Notes: generated by a model not told the origin, from the sequence alone. Counted from the first letter of the stretch, positions 41,335 to 53,377 are shown. The stretch is DNA of 64,000 nt from Lineus longissimus (GCF_910592395.1 NC_088311.1:19596501-19660500); one strand, 5' to 3'. Made by a program: numbers and translations.

Positions 41335-42479
41335 ATTCACTTTTGCAGGGCTAAAGTTTAGCAAAACATTCCTTTTCAGGTTCCATTCCATGAATTTCCA
41401 CATGACATATTCAAAAATTAAAGGAGTGTACAAAGAGCTTTTTCAAAGGCAAGGTATATCTCAGCTCAAAGATCGTAATGTGTAAACCTGGTGGGGATGC
41501 TCTTAAAACGTCATTGTCACGTTATCACAGAGTGTTGTCATTTTCCAAAGATAAGCGCTGCAAGGAAAGTTACTTATGAACTGACCTGTATGAGACTGAC
41601 CTAATGGCTCCCTACCGCTCTGTGTTTATCAAAACCTATCAAACCATAAAGATAAATTTTGATATTGGCGCGTGATTACCTGAGCAGAAAAACAAATGAC
41701 CAAAGCCTAGCCAAAACGTGCATAAATCATCGATATCAAATTAAAAGGAAATTGCTTCCGATAAATTCCACAGCAAGCTGCAAAACTAGTAGCCAACCTC
41801 ACATCAACATGATCAAAGAAATATTTACAAAACTGAAATTTGACACTTTTTTAAAGTACCAGTATAACTTAAAGTTGTGTACAACAATTTAAGAAAGCAA
41901 AATTGTTGAAGTCCAAGTTAGTCTTGTGCATTGTACTTCATGGCCCTGTGGTAATGCTAGAGCTCACAGGTTCGATTTATTAGTATATGGGATTGTTATT
42001 TTCGTTTTTCTCAATACATGGAAAAATGAGATAGGCAATTTGTTTAGGAGCGTGACGATATACTTAAGTTACTGTCTGCCACTGCCATCTGTTGACATAG
42101 ATTTGAACTAGCACTACTAGAGGGCCTGAAGAAACAATATACACAGAGGGACATGGCCTTTAAGGCTACTTTTTAACTGTCACAATATGGACATGCCATC
42201 GAGCAAGACTAAGGAATTAGTCCCAGCAAACAGAAACCCCACAAACCATTCCTAAGTATTTGAATAAGGAAATCATCAAAGGCGGGCCAGTGACAAGCTT
42301 AACATGTTTTGTGACTTTTTCAATGGTTTTTTCTATCAACATGATCAAAATCACCTTCTTGTTTTTGTTTGTTAAGCCCAATGATTTCCAAGACATACTC
42401 ATACTGGCTAAAATATTCATTTTGTCTGACAAGATTATGCTCTCATGTCTGACCAACCAAAGTGGCAACTGGTGCTAAG

Positions 42480-42720
42480 TCATGGAATCCTTGGAGCAAT
42501 GTCAGATAGGGATGCTTGACTCATAAGCTGATGGTTGAGGGTTTGACTCCGGGGAAAACCACAAACTGAAGCAGCACATTTAGTGTCCTTGAACAAGACA
42601 CTTAACCATGCATGCAGTTGCCTCGACCGAGTGAGTGAGCTGCTGAGTTCCCATGACAAGTCAACCCAAGCTGCTGTAGATATATGATCATAAACTGCAC
42701 CTTTTACTGCAGCGCAACAC
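42480..42720 (+). mobile_element. Degenerate SINE
   Basis: A B-box-like GGTTTGACTCC (42540-42550) is followed by AGTGTCCTTGAACAAGACAC and TTAACC, a string that recurs in animal SINE bodies as I recall it. No intact A box was seen. Confidence 0.45.
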
Positions 42721-43128
42721 TTTATCAGGAACAGCGATTTACAGCAGTCCAATCAAATGGTTCAAATGTGCTCAATTTCGAATAACAAGAATTAAAATAA
42801 TGAGACAGTTAAACTGATGCCGGGCACTCAATTTTAACCTAGGTTAATTGCCGATACATACATTGGAATAGTGAACATCTCCATAATTGACCATGTTTAC
42901 CGAAATGATCATTGGAAAATTACTAATTGTCTCTTAAACGGCAGGGATGTACACCGTCGGACAATGACTCCAGAACTATGAGAATAGCAAACTTGTCTAA
43001 CCAGAAGGCTGGCATAGACATTATGGCTGCATACTAACCATCACAGGCAAAAGCAACTTTGGTACATCAAGGCCGAGGTGGATCTAGGGAGGAGGCAACT
43101 AGGTATTATTTGGTTCAATTTCCCAAGA

Positions 43129-43220
43129 TTCAGTGGTGGATTTAGGGCGGGGGTGCATGAGGTGTGGGCCCACCCCTTTTCGTTGGAGAGCAACAATTTT
43201 CCAGGGCACCTCCCCCCAAG
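43129..43220 (+). mobile_element. hAT-like element end
   Basis: CAGTGGTGGATTTAGGGCGG followed by G/C-rich GGGTGCATGAGG and a compensating CCCACCCC is a decayed form of the CAGTGGCGGATCCAGG terminus. Confidence 0.4.
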
Positions 43221-43313
43221 AAGCCAATAAGTACTTCTAATCTTCGCCCACAGATATATTAATACAAATTTCAACATTGCCGTTGTGTGGGCGGATCTAC
43301 AGATACTATAGAT

Positions 43314-43404
43314 ACCAAGTTTCAGAAAAGTTGCACACATGATAACTGCACTATGCCATTGTGTATAACTGCATTTCTATTTTCCTGACCGACGATGGAA
43401 TTCA
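43314..43404. repeat. Dispersed repeat, copy B
   Basis: Counterpart of 4130-4220, about three quarters identical by eye and in the same orientation. Confidence 0.65.
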
Positions 43405-43770
43405 CACCATGTTGCTTCAGAAGGACCCATATTTATACCTTTACAAGTGGTATTTTAGTATCAGGTGTGAGACAGAGTGCTATTGTTCCGTAGACGCCAG
43501 CATGAAATTCTGGTCACTGTTGACATTCTTTTGACGATTTAAAATGTTCCTCACGTTAACATGTTAGAGACTTTATTTCACTTCTCAACCATGCATAACT
43601 TGAACACCAACAAGTAGGTGGTAAATTTATTAATTGTCACGTTCACAGCAGGAAAGGAATTGTAACCTATTTGAGAAACGATTTATTCCAGTTGTCTGTC
43701 TGAGTGGCACTGTAAAAGCAGATGCCAAACTGTGCATACAAGTCACATCAAGACGACCAATTTCAACACC

Positions 43771-43797
43771 CAGCTCCTGCCTATGGTTCCCCTTTAA
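43771..43797 (-). mobile_element. Terminal fragment of GGACTATAGGCA family
   Basis: Minus strand reads TTAAAGGGGAACCATAGGCA then GGAGCTG, a variant of the family terminus. The other end was not found. Confidence 0.45.
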
Positions 43798-44940
43798 CAC
43801 ATGTTTATTGACCATCCTGAATGATGCTTTTGATTGAGTGAACAACCATATTCAAAATTCTCCATGTAGCAGTTAACATGCCAGCCCCCTGAATTAAACT
43901 TAAGGGCCGACCTATTCAAATACGCACGGAGAATAGCGCTTTAAATTCTGCCGAGGGGAATGTTTGTGTGAGTAGAGAAACATGGGGTGTCAACCCGAGA
44001 AATCTCTAATAGTTTATCAAAGCACAATGAAACGATGTCAATGCTTTATGAGGTGATAATATTAGGGATAAGAGCCAGTATTCGAATCAATGATTCTGTC
44101 AAAACATGCCAACACTCCATAGCTTGCGCTCGACCTCCTTTGTGAGGTTATCATGTATACGGTTAGAGGAAAATTTGTTAGGGTCTTTCAAATACTCCAA
44201 TAGTCACTGTTATAGGACAATAGGACAAGATCACTGATGATACACTTCTTCATATATTTCAATAAATAGACTAGGTTCAAACAGACAGTGTGAGATAGTT
44301 CCTATACATGTGAGATATCTTTTCATTTTGACAAAATACTTTATAGGTCTTCTTTTCTTGAAGTGATGGACCCGAATACAATGTTCTGCAGATAGTAGAC
44401 CGTTTTTTCTGAATTTTCGTCATTTCCAAGGAGTATACTTGTTATAAACTGTACGCCCCACAATTGAGCAATTTTTATCATTTGTGTGGCAATTCAGTCG
44501 ACTACACATTTGAACCTTGAAACATACGATATTACAAAATGAAAACTACCTTCTCAAATTCCTCTCTCCAGACATTTTTTGATGACTCAGCAGACAAATT
44601 ACATAGCAGCATAGTGACACAACTACTAATCATAATCCACTGTTACCAATAATCAACAATTAGATGGAAAGCTATCGCCAGCAACTACCACTAGAAAAAT
44701 TATATTCCCTACCAAGAAAATGCAATGCGTTGCTGTCAGGCAGGCATTTCTATTGAATTGTAAAATAGAAAATTTTTCGGGAAAATTCCAGAAAAATTTA
44801 AATGCCCCTCAGAAGCAACCAAAGAATGTGTTTTTGACCATGATTTTGGCCGAACGTTTCAAAAAAGTGTAATTTTGCCCCCCTCCCTGGAGAGCCCTTT
44901 TCCCCTCCCATGACCAAAAGGTTAGCTATGCCCCTGCTGA

Positions 44941-44971
44941 CCGCTAGCTCCTGCGTATAGTCCCCCTTTAA
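44941..44971 (-). mobile_element. Terminal fragment of GGACTATAGGCA family
   Basis: Minus strand reads TTAAAGGGGGACTATACGCA then GGAGCTAGCGG. The partner end was not located. Confidence 0.5.
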
Positions 44972-45211
44972 CTGAGCACCAACACAACATATCAACATAA
45001 CACAGCCTTTCCTAACAAACCACAAAATAATACGGCAAACACACAACCAATCAATCCTGATGGAAAAGTATCGATTTGGACGATAATCTCAAACTGTGAT
45101 GAAGGTCACTACAATTAGTGACGGACAGCTGACCAAACTTGTCTCGGCATTATCACCGAGAGATCAGGCTCAGCTTTCAGAGCCGGAATCCCTCGGTCCC
45201 CAGGATGACAG

Positions 45212-45392
45212 TACAGTAGAACCTCTCTATTAAGGACACCCTTGGGACTGACAAGTACTGTCCTCGACAGAGAGGCTTCTAGATTAGAGAGGTCAGATTG
45301 AATGATGACAACCATTAATGACCACAACTAATGTCCGTAATGGAGAGGGTGTCCTTATTAGAGAGGCATCCGATAAGGGAGGTTCCACTGTA
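45212..45392 (+). mobile_element. TACAGTAGAACC element, copy 1 (181 bp)
   Basis: Begins TACAGTAGAACCTCTCTATT and ends GGGAGGTTCCACTGTA. TA plus CAGT termini and internal inverted AGAGAGG/CCTCTCT blocks let the whole element fold. This is typical of pogo/Tigger-like non-autonomous transposons inserted at TA. No coding capacity. Confidence 0.8.
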
Positions 45393-46169
45393 ACTACATC
45401 AACTAGCATATTGGTATGTTATCTTGGATGCTCTGCAACAGCCAGAATCAATAGCTTTGCTGCTAGTTGATGCTTCACGTTTTTTTAATAGTTCACATTT
45501 GACAACAAATGTTTGAACAATTGGATGATGAATGCAGCTACCATGATACGGTAGAATGGTGACCTTCAATTTTAGGACTCCACATCACCGACCCAAATTA
45601 CATGGATTCAGGAACGTCAGTTGTGATTGGGACTGTAAGCATGTTAAGAGGACAGTATGACTGGGAACAGAAATCGCCCATTTGCAGAGGGCTTTAGCCA
45701 CAGGACGCCGTCACTTTGAAAGATATTTTCGCGTCATAAACCCATTCTGATTATCATAATGCACCCCTGGTTCACAGCTTGGTCAATAAATTGATCAACC
45801 ATGTTATTTTTTTCACATCCATGGGTGTGCAGGTCTAATAATACTAGACAGATACATAAGAAATGGTACCAATATTATGCTAGTCGATCCACTAAATGCC
45901 ACAACGATTTAGCGCACCCCAATCGAGAGTGACAGTTGCCCATGGTTTTTATATTGATTGGCACAAAGCTTTGGGAAATATTGAAACTTCACATTACACG
46001 CTAATACAAGAAGTTACACTGATATTACCAACTATTTCATTTTTAATCTTCCAAGTATTTTTCTGCAAATTACACTTTTCACACTTGACTGAATAACTTG
46101 TCAATATTTTCCATCCATTAAGGTACACAGGGCAGGCACTAGTCTTAAGCGATTCAAAATGCAAGCAAG

Positions 46170-46266
46170 CTGTTTTTTTACCAATAAAACTTTGGAACAC
46201 ACAGGAAGTTTGGAGAGAAATGCAGTACACGCCCCAATCTTTTTCCCGCTCCTGGATCCGCCTCTG
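46170..46266 (-). mobile_element. hAT-like element end
   Basis: Minus strand starts CAGAGGCGGATCCAGGAGCG, a near-canonical hAT-type terminus, and matches the 30970-31080 copy further in. Confidence 0.55.
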
Positions 46267-46795
46267 CAAAAAGTTATCACACATAGAAATATTTCTGAAA
46301 TGAAAGTTGCTTAATTCTACATGTATAGATGACCCACTGGAACTTGTTGCAATGGTTCGCAAAACTTGTGATTCTGGCCAATGTGCAGGAGGTTCTTTGC
46401 TCATGTTAATCAAGCAACTGGCGATTTTTTTCATCAGAGATCTCTGCACATAAAGTTATCCTGCATAAAAATATTTTAGAAATGAAAGTCAGTTTCAGAT
46501 GTAGAAATTCCTCGGCCCCCTTGAACTTGTTGCAGTAGATCGAAACCCTGTGATTCAGGCCAAAGGTTCTTGGCTCGTGTTAATTAAGCAACCTGAGGTT
46601 TTCTTCATCAAAGATCTCTTCAACAACACCTATAAAGTTATCCAGCATAAAAATATATTTCAAATGAAAGCAAGTTTTTCAGATGTAGAAATACCTTGGC
46701 CCCATGGAACTTGTTGGTACAGATCAAAACGTAGGAGCCAGGCCAACGAATGAAAGGTACTTGGCTTGTGTTAATCAGGGAACCTAAGATGCCAA
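46262..46795. repeat. 182-bp tandem repeat, three copies
   Basis: AAGTTATC starts at 46271, 46453 and 46635. Each copy carries GAAATGAAAG, GGAACTTGTTG or a variant, and GTTAATCA-GCAAC. Open frames crossing it (for example 46449-45994 minus) are incidental. Confidence 0.85.
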
Positions 46796-47348
46796 AGGAT
46801 GAACATGATTGGTGATGCCTGTCTGCTCCACAAGGGTCCCCAGTAGGGGCGGGTGAATCACAAATGTCTGCACCGATATTAGACTATTTAAATTCTGCTG
46901 TACCGGCTGAACTTGGCTTAACTTGGTTCTTTTCAAGTAAATTGATAGCGAATGTGAGGTGTTGAATTAGTAGACGATCGAATTAGAAGGAAAAATATCG
47001 AACAGGTTTGCAGGCGGATGGTTATGTTAAATATTCTGGTTGTGAGCGAATATTTTGGTTAGAATCAAATGGGAAAATGTTTGAAATGGGCTGGCGTATT
47101 CAACCATTATGAAATCAACTGGGTTTGATGTAAAATATTTGACAATTCGTACTTACATGTACAGTGCTACAATATGGTATATCTTGGACCAGCATAAAAT
47201 CCTTCCTCACTGTGGACAAGCTCAGAACATTATGGGCCGTTGCCCCATATTCTCGGGTTGATCCCATCAAGAGGGATAAATGTCCACCAGAAGGGAATAA
47301 GGACCCTTGAATGGTCAATACCTTGACAGACTAATACAATCAAGCATG

Positions 47349-47836
47349 TACAGGGTGTTAGAAATCCTCTTGGTAGATTTAACATGTTTAAAGTTAAATA
47401 ATTCCTTTGAGATTACTTTTTTTGAAAAATCTTTTCACTTATAAAAAAAGTGACAGGATTGATGTGAAACTTCGTTAGTTCTTATTTGACCCACTTTCTA
47501 CCCTAGTAAGGGTCTGCTGAAGAGTAGAGCAGCTTACATATGTGACCCGTCACAGCAAAACCAGGTGCATGTCGCACAGAAGATGAGCCTAAATGACACC
47601 AGGAGATAATGGAAGAATTTGATGTGCTCATATTTCATAAAAGGCAGACAATAGTGAAATGAACACACAGTCCGTCTCAACCTGCCAAGCTCAGAACGAC
47701 ATGCACCTGGTTTTGCTGTGATGGGTCACATATGTGATCCATGTGGCCGATTGTCAAGATAATTGTCAATACTATTCACTACTTCAACAAATTATTCAAT
47801 TCCAAAACTACCAGGAATATTTTCTAACACACTGTA
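47349..47836. mobile_element. TIR element with TA flanks, ~488 bp
   Basis: Left end TACAGGGTGTTAGAAATCCT and right end TTTTCTAACACACTGTA are inverted repeats, with a TA target duplication. Tc1/mariner-type non-autonomous element. It hosts a nested hairpin. Confidence 0.7.
47536..47735. mobile_element. Nested 200-bp hairpin element
   Basis: Arms 47536-47574 and 47697-47735 are inverted copies matching at 38 of 39 positions (ACATATGTGACCCGTCACAG...). The high identity implies a young insertion inside the older 47349-47836 element. Confidence 0.85.
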
Positions 47837-48961
47837 CTACTTTCTAATGCATGTAACTTGGTTTCAGATTCAACGTCAATTTTCATTAGAAAATGTTATG
47901 AAGGTTTCGTCATTGTTAGGTTGACATGTACCTGGATCGCTCCCCCCAAGGGTTGGAATTCCATCTTGGTCAAATCATCTATGTACACACACGCCAATCT
48001 GGTACAATTGACCCCCCTCGGGCTCGGCATGGACGTGGTGTAAAATCATACAGAGACAACCAAAATAGAGAAATATAATGTAAACACTGTATGAATACAC
48101 ACCAAAATGTGCTCTTAAATATTGAGATATGTTGAAATTTTCTTGCAAACTTTCGATGATAGCAAAAGTTATCGAAAAGGGAACGGTCCTTTTTCGTGAT
48201 GCTGGGATTTGGGATTGACACTCATTTTTAGCAAGATTCGGAAGTATAGTAAATCTGTATCATGACCAAATGATTTATTCCCTGGCCTCCAATGCACACC
48301 AGAATAAGAAAATCATGATTTATATCAACCAGAATGTGAAATAAAATCATGATTTATATCAACCATACTCATATACCGGCAAGGGAAGTGCTGCCAGCAC
48401 AGGCTGTGCAGGTGTGGTCAGAGGTAACAAGAGGTGGCAAAATGTGAAACAAAAAATTTAAAAAATATTTTCGGACAGCGGCCAAATTCGGGTGGGCAGG
48501 GACGAAAAACAAGTAATTTTTTTCACCTGGCCATAACCCAGGTGAAAAGCCTCGAAGTCCTTACCATTGACACCAGCAAGACCACCTGGATTTTCCCCCT
48601 TAGACACCGCCCCCAAGTACCATTCTGCGATTCAAGTTTCACCAAATCATGCTTATTATGTTGATACTGGTCCAGGACACAGCGAGAAAGTCTGGAATTG
48701 TTGCATAGTTGAGATTTTATCCAATTGTTTCAGTGACAATTAAACATAATTAGAGATTCTCACTGGGTCCAGTAACAATTATCATCGGGTTAGGTGGTGA
48801 TTTAGGTGTGCATGCCCTAACACGATGTGGAATTACTCTATAAATACCATTGATAGTAGGCATTTATTTCTAGCAATATAAAGTTCAAACCAACTTTGAC
48901 GCACACATCAAAACATCTGCAAACTTATTCAAATGTAGCAGTAAAAAATGTTACATTGGAC
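47837..48961. other. No gene recognised
   Basis: A short direct duplication (AAATCATGATTTATATCAAC near 48310 and 48343) is present. Nothing coding. Confidence 0.4.
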
Positions 48962-49032
48962 AACACCCAGGTCCGAACCCACAACTCTGAGGTCGACATG
49001 ACAAGCACTCTACTGACTGAGCGAAAGGGAAT
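48962..49032 (-). mobile_element. tRNA-like SINE head 1
   Basis: Minus strand has an A-box-like CGCTCAGTCAGTAGAGTGC and a B-box-like GGGTTCGGACCTGG about 30 bp later, as in SINEs derived from lysine- or arginine-type tRNAs. It is imperfect as a tRNA. Confidence 0.6.
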
Positions 49033-49254
49033 TTCCCTCCAACGTGTCCAAGCTCGGGCTTGTAGTAGTGTGTCATTATATATTGTATCATTTCAAGGAA
49101 GTTGTGCCCTCACAACTCGATGCCTAGACAGTGGGGATGGATGTCCCAAGGATGAAGTTTCAGCATCGAACGAAAGATGCCTGCTTAGTATCACAACTAT
49201 CCTTTGAACCACCATTCTCGGCTGAGTCTCCAAATGTCTATAACTTTTGAGAAC

Positions 49255-49315
49255 ACCTTGGTTCGAACATGTTTCGAATCCACAACACAACAAGCACTCT
49301 ACCGACTGAGCAAAA
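49255..49315 (-). mobile_element. tRNA-like SINE head 2 (shortened)
   Basis: Minus strand reads TGCTCAGTCGGTAGAGTGC then, after a shortened middle, GTGGATTCGAAAC. Related to head 1, with the anticodon-arm region deleted. Confidence 0.55.
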
Positions 49316-49704
49316 TTTCTCTACAATGTCGGAAAACAAATCTTGTTAAACTTGTCGATACAAAATCATTCGTAATACAACCCTCCCCTGACTGAAAAGA
49401 GCTACCATCATTTAGCCAACTTCAGCCAGGAAACTCAACTAAATATATCTCATTGTTTTTTTATTAGACGGTGTTAGATATGAAGTGTTAGCATAATGGT
49501 GTTGGTTACTGGCCATTTGACAATGGGGAAATCATTTAGCTTATTTAGGGCTGATGAGATGGGCAGGAGAATATTCATGTGTAAAACGGAGTTGGAAGTA
49601 GGAGCAATTCAGAAGATGACTACTATACACTGGTTTAGACTCAGCCATTTCAGTTTCAGTTTTTAGGCAATGTTTTGGTTGGTTCTGGGACTTATGATAT
49701 AACT

Positions 49705-49910
49705 AAGATCTCATAGAAGTTTCCATTTCAAATACCAACAGGCAAAATGTGCAGGCCTTTTTTAAAAGCTTTTGTGTAAAGAACCTCAAGCTGTCCTGAT
49801 TTTTTTGAGACACCCCGTATATCCAGACTCGTCCAACCAAAAATATACTGTTCTCAAAAAATAAGATTTTACAGAAGTTTCCATTTCAAATCCGGACAGC
49901 ACAGAATCTA
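49705..49910. repeat. Tandem duplication, period 158 bp
   Basis: AGAAGTTTCCATTTCAAAT lies at 49715 and 49873 within a ~50-bp similar block. Confidence 0.65.
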
Positions 49911-50020
49911 ATGTTACAAACTTTTCAATTCCAGTCTCAATCGGATCTATTTTCTACGACTGTCAAGAATTTTTTAGAATTCATCATTTGTCAGACTCGT
50001 CATGTCAATAAAAGAAATAC

Positions 50021-50216
50021 CATTTATAGAACTCAAAAGATGAATAGATCGGTCGAAATTCAGCATTCAGAAGTTTTTCCATTCTTATGGCGGTTGGTAT
50101 CCGTGGAGCACCCTGTGGTGTGGCGGTCCAGTTGCTTTGTATCCCTGGATACGTCAGTGGTTGAGGCGGGGTAGCCCAGACCTCAAAATCATCCGTATTA
50201 TCATCAGATCTGTTTT
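50021..50216 (-). CDS. Candidate exon, acidic and proline-rich, of the leftward gene
   Basis: After a TTGTTACAG acceptor on the minus strand the frame is open for 75 codons. It starts ENRSDDNTDDFEVW and becomes rich in Pro, Thr, Gly and Asn with an NWT glycosylation sequon. That is plausible as the extended N-terminal part of a secreted or membrane protein. The acceptor phase (one base needed) fits the donor phase of both the 54.9-kb and 53.1-kb exons. The only nearby donor is ATG|GTATTT at 50020-50019 (phase 2), which is mediocre. A TACAGTAGAACC element lies ~100 bp away. I do not recognise the protein. Confidence 0.3.
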
Positions 50217-50312
50217 CTGTAACAAATGTCACAGTCGACAGATGAAATGATATTTCGTTTTAACACTCGCAGCCTAAAACCTCAAAACACCAACTGTGCA
50301 GAAAGTTTAAAG

Positions 50313-50491
50313 TACAGTGGAACCTCCCTTAGCTGACACCTTTCTATTAAGGACACCCTCTCTGTCGGACACTGGTTTTGGTCCCAAATTGGTTGTTTCC
50401 CTGCAATTTGACCTCCCTAATCAGGACACCTCTCTTATAAGGACAGCACTTTCAGTCCCGAGGGTGTTCTTAATAGAGAGGTCCTACTGTA
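50313..50491 (-). mobile_element. TACAGTAGAACC element, copy 2 (179 bp)
   Basis: Reverse orientation to copy 1: starts TACAGTGGAACCTCCCTTAG and ends AGAGAGGTCCTACTGTA. Confidence 0.8.
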
Positions 50492-51055
50492 ATATGTTTT
50501 TGTTAATGCCTACATCATCCCTGCATCCTCAAACTCCCCTTTGAAGTGATACACGAGACGGACTGGTAAACTATGCTGGAGAGTTCGCCTCTCTACGGGA
50601 CATTTCTTTCTGTGTACACCGGTTTATTTTCCTAATGGACAATCTTTAGGCAGGTGAATCTCGGGGGAATCCTCCGTAATTCCTCAAGCAAACCTGAGCT
50701 GGCCTCTGGGGTCACCTCACTGTTGTGGTCTTTGATACGGACAAGTTCAGAGCAAGTTTTCGGTGTTAGATTTTCGTGCGGAATTGAAGGCCGGCGAGAA
50801 TGCTATGGCCGCTCATTGCTACGCCTGCAGCACGGGCAGGTGATAAAGCATGCACAGGTACATCAACCACGGCTGGAGGTTATGTATTGAAACTGTTGAA
50901 GAAACAACTTACTTTTTCGTTCTTTGGTATTTGATTGATGGACGCAATTGATATGAAGCGTTCAATATCTTCATTCCGGTTATTCCTTTTTGTTTTATTC
51001 GTATGATGGTTCGTCTCTTAGGATGAAAAGCATACTCGTACATTTTTCTCCAATT

Positions 51056-51213
51056 TACAATAGGACCTCTCTTTTAAAGACACGCTAACAAATGACAAGT
51101 GCTGTCTTTAATAGAGATCTGTCCTGATTATAGAAGTCAAATTGAATGCCGGGTAACAATCAATTTGGGTTCAAAACTAGGGTCTTTCATAGATAGGGTG
51201 TCCTTCTTTGTCT
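51056..51213 (+). mobile_element. TACAGTAGAACC element, copy 3 (decayed)
   Basis: TACAATAGGACCTCTCTTTT and the internal GTCAAATTGAATG block match copies 1 and 4. The right terminus is lost or strongly changed. Confidence 0.65.
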
Positions 51214-51412
51214 ATTTCAAAGAATTTTCTCATTATAAGGGGTGTGCATGCCCGGTTCACTCCCTGTATTCGCAACCTGCTCAAGGATACTCAGTCAAGG
51301 CCCCATCAAGAATGACCTTTACCTTTTAAAAATAAGTTGAAATTGCACTATGCCAATATCAAAACAACAAGACAAAAGATAACTACAAATACGATGGACA
51401 GAAATATAGCCA

Positions 51413-51908
51413 TTAAAGCTAAGCGCACACGGGTGACAAAATGACAAAAAAACCTGAAAACATTTGTTTTCAAATATTTTTTCACAATTTGTTGCCCGTC
51501 TGCGGGCGACAAAAACAAATGTTTTTCGAAAACATTTGTTCTTGAAACAGTTTTCGAAAATTAAACATGCAATATATTTTTGACCTAGTCAAAATGTTTT
51601 TCGTCAAAACGTCGCCCGTTTGCGGGTGATTGCAACGAAACGTAAAACATTTTTTGCGTCATCATCGTCATTAGCCAATCACGATGACGCCATCTTGGAA
51701 TACGCGGGTGTGACGGGGGTGTGACGTATGGCGCAACCATGGTTACCCCTTGTTTTTGACGTGACTTGCGACGTGACCGTGTCATTTTGTCTCCCGTGTG
51801 CGGGTGATTGAAACAAACACGACAAAGACGCAAAACATTTCGTAAACAACTGGAAACAAATGTTTTCAGTTTCGCTGTCAGTTTGTTGCCCGTGTGCGCT
51901 CAGCTTAA
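51413..51908. mobile_element. TTAA-flanked TIR element, ~496 bp
   Basis: TTAA at 51413 and 51905 brackets inverted ends: AGCTAAGCGCACACGGG on the left and CCCGTGTGCGCTCAGC on the right, continuing into ACAAA/TTTGT and GAAAACATTTGTTT. Internally CCCGTNTGCGGGYGA recurs three times. TTAA is the target of piggyBac-type elements, though the termini are not classical piggyBac ends. No transposase. Confidence 0.75.
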
Positions 51909-52140
51909 GCAGGCAGACAGTGACCTAGCAGTATCTCATAATGAACACATAATGAATATTTAAACGCATAATGAACATCGAAACAGCAAAAGCATAAACC
52001 CAATTGATGATTTCATCAATGCCAAATTAAACATGCCCGTGCAATCAACTGCAATGACCATCAATCAACATGATCAATGTGGCTGCAATCGCATCAAGTG
52101 TATGTTTTTATAAGCTTATGAATTGTGTAGTCAGTTTGGA

Positions 52141-52470
52141 AAATAACAGTAAAGCACCATGAAGAACATTAGCTTAAAATAGTTTCTGCATGGAGAGGCT
52201 TGCCAGTCACTACTTTGACAAAATTGTCTACGATTTTCAGTGATCACCCTATATTGCAGCAAAAATCCTGCCATCCCAATGTCGCTTCTGGTTGGAGACC
52301 CTTATAGCATTAAGTGGAAGTTATCATAAGCTTATTAGAAATAACAGTTAAGCACCATGGACAATATGGTTGCTGCAGCTCTAATAGTTTACACCTGGCC
52401 TGGTGAGTCCTGTCAATCAACATGTCAAATGTGGCAGATTTGACTCTTGACAGTAACGACCACCTTGTAT
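52141..52470. repeat. Diverged tandem duplication, period ~198 bp
   Basis: AAATAACAGTAAAGCACCAT at 52141 and AAATAACAGTTAAGCACCAT at 52339, preceded by AAGCTTAT in both. Confidence 0.7.
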
Positions 52471-53123
52471 GGTAGCTGCAGTTTATCATTCAGAGCAACA
52501 AACATCAAAATGAAATCAACAATACATCAACAATAGCAAAGCAACATGCAAACAACCCATGAGGAGAAAAGGATCAGAATGACATGACAAAACTAAGTGG
52601 TGATAATCATAAACAAAAGAAACTTGACAAAATGAGTATTACCCTTTTGAAATTTCAGAAAACAACTGAAATTCATCAGACCCTTTCTCTGTTCTTTACA
52701 AATTTTAGGGAAGGATGGGATCCGTCAGCATGGTTGTCTTAAAAAGTTTCCAGATTCTGTCAAAATTATCAGGAAGTTCAGATTTTGAAGAGCAGGTTTA
52801 TTACCTCTCTTCCTTATTTCAGAGTTTTTACAAAGTTTTATAATTCTCTTTGGCAAACAGTAACTAATGTTAGGTACTAAATAAAACTCTAGACTGTGAG
52901 GCATACCAGATCATATCACAAAATATCGCTAAAAGTACACATATCCAAATAGGTTAAACAAAAGTCTCATAATTATATAAGGGCCAAATTCTATGCTCAC
53001 TAACATAAATTTGTAACAGACTATAGGAATACATTGATTGATATATCAAATTATAATGACAATTCAGATACAAATATCAGCTGTGTTGACTCTGCCAGCT
53101 GAGAGCTCCTCTCGAATTTCTAC

Positions 53124-53177
53124 TTGATGCACGGTATCCAGAAGCCGAGAAGTTAGGATTCACCGCCAAGATTTCGC
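53124..53177 (-). CDS. Candidate symmetric exon of the leftward gene
   Basis: The minus strand shows an acceptor (CTCTCACAGCAG) followed by an open frame reading GEILAVNPNFSASGYRAS once joined to the phase-1 base of the 54.9-kb exon. A possible, weaker GTAGAA donor follows, giving a 54-nt phase 1-1 exon. The open frame is larger (53077-53295, 72 codons without a stop), so the exact ends are uncertain. The peptide is protein-like in composition but matches no family I know. Support is the phase agreement and position only. Confidence 0.25.
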
Positions 53178-53377
53178 CTGCTGTGAGAGTGTACAGCCTG
53201 CATATGTTCTTTCTACATAGAGTAGCGCTAATGCAATATAATCGACTGTGAATCTGCCGTTGTATAAGGCATAGGCTGCTGATTCTGGTTCTGAACTATG
53301 ACAGACTGTCCTTGGTTACAGATTTTTTTCTGATTATGCATTTTTTCGAAATTCCAGTATTCAAAATACTAAGTGAA

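Noticed and set aside
41940-41975. tRNA-like CCTGTGGTAATGCTAGAGC and GGTTCGATT
   Set aside because: The boxes are too close and incomplete for a tRNA, and no SINE body follows; too short to call.
45994-46449. 151-codon minus-strand open frame
   Set aside because: It runs through the 182-bp tandem repeat and a hAT-like fragment; a repeat artefact.
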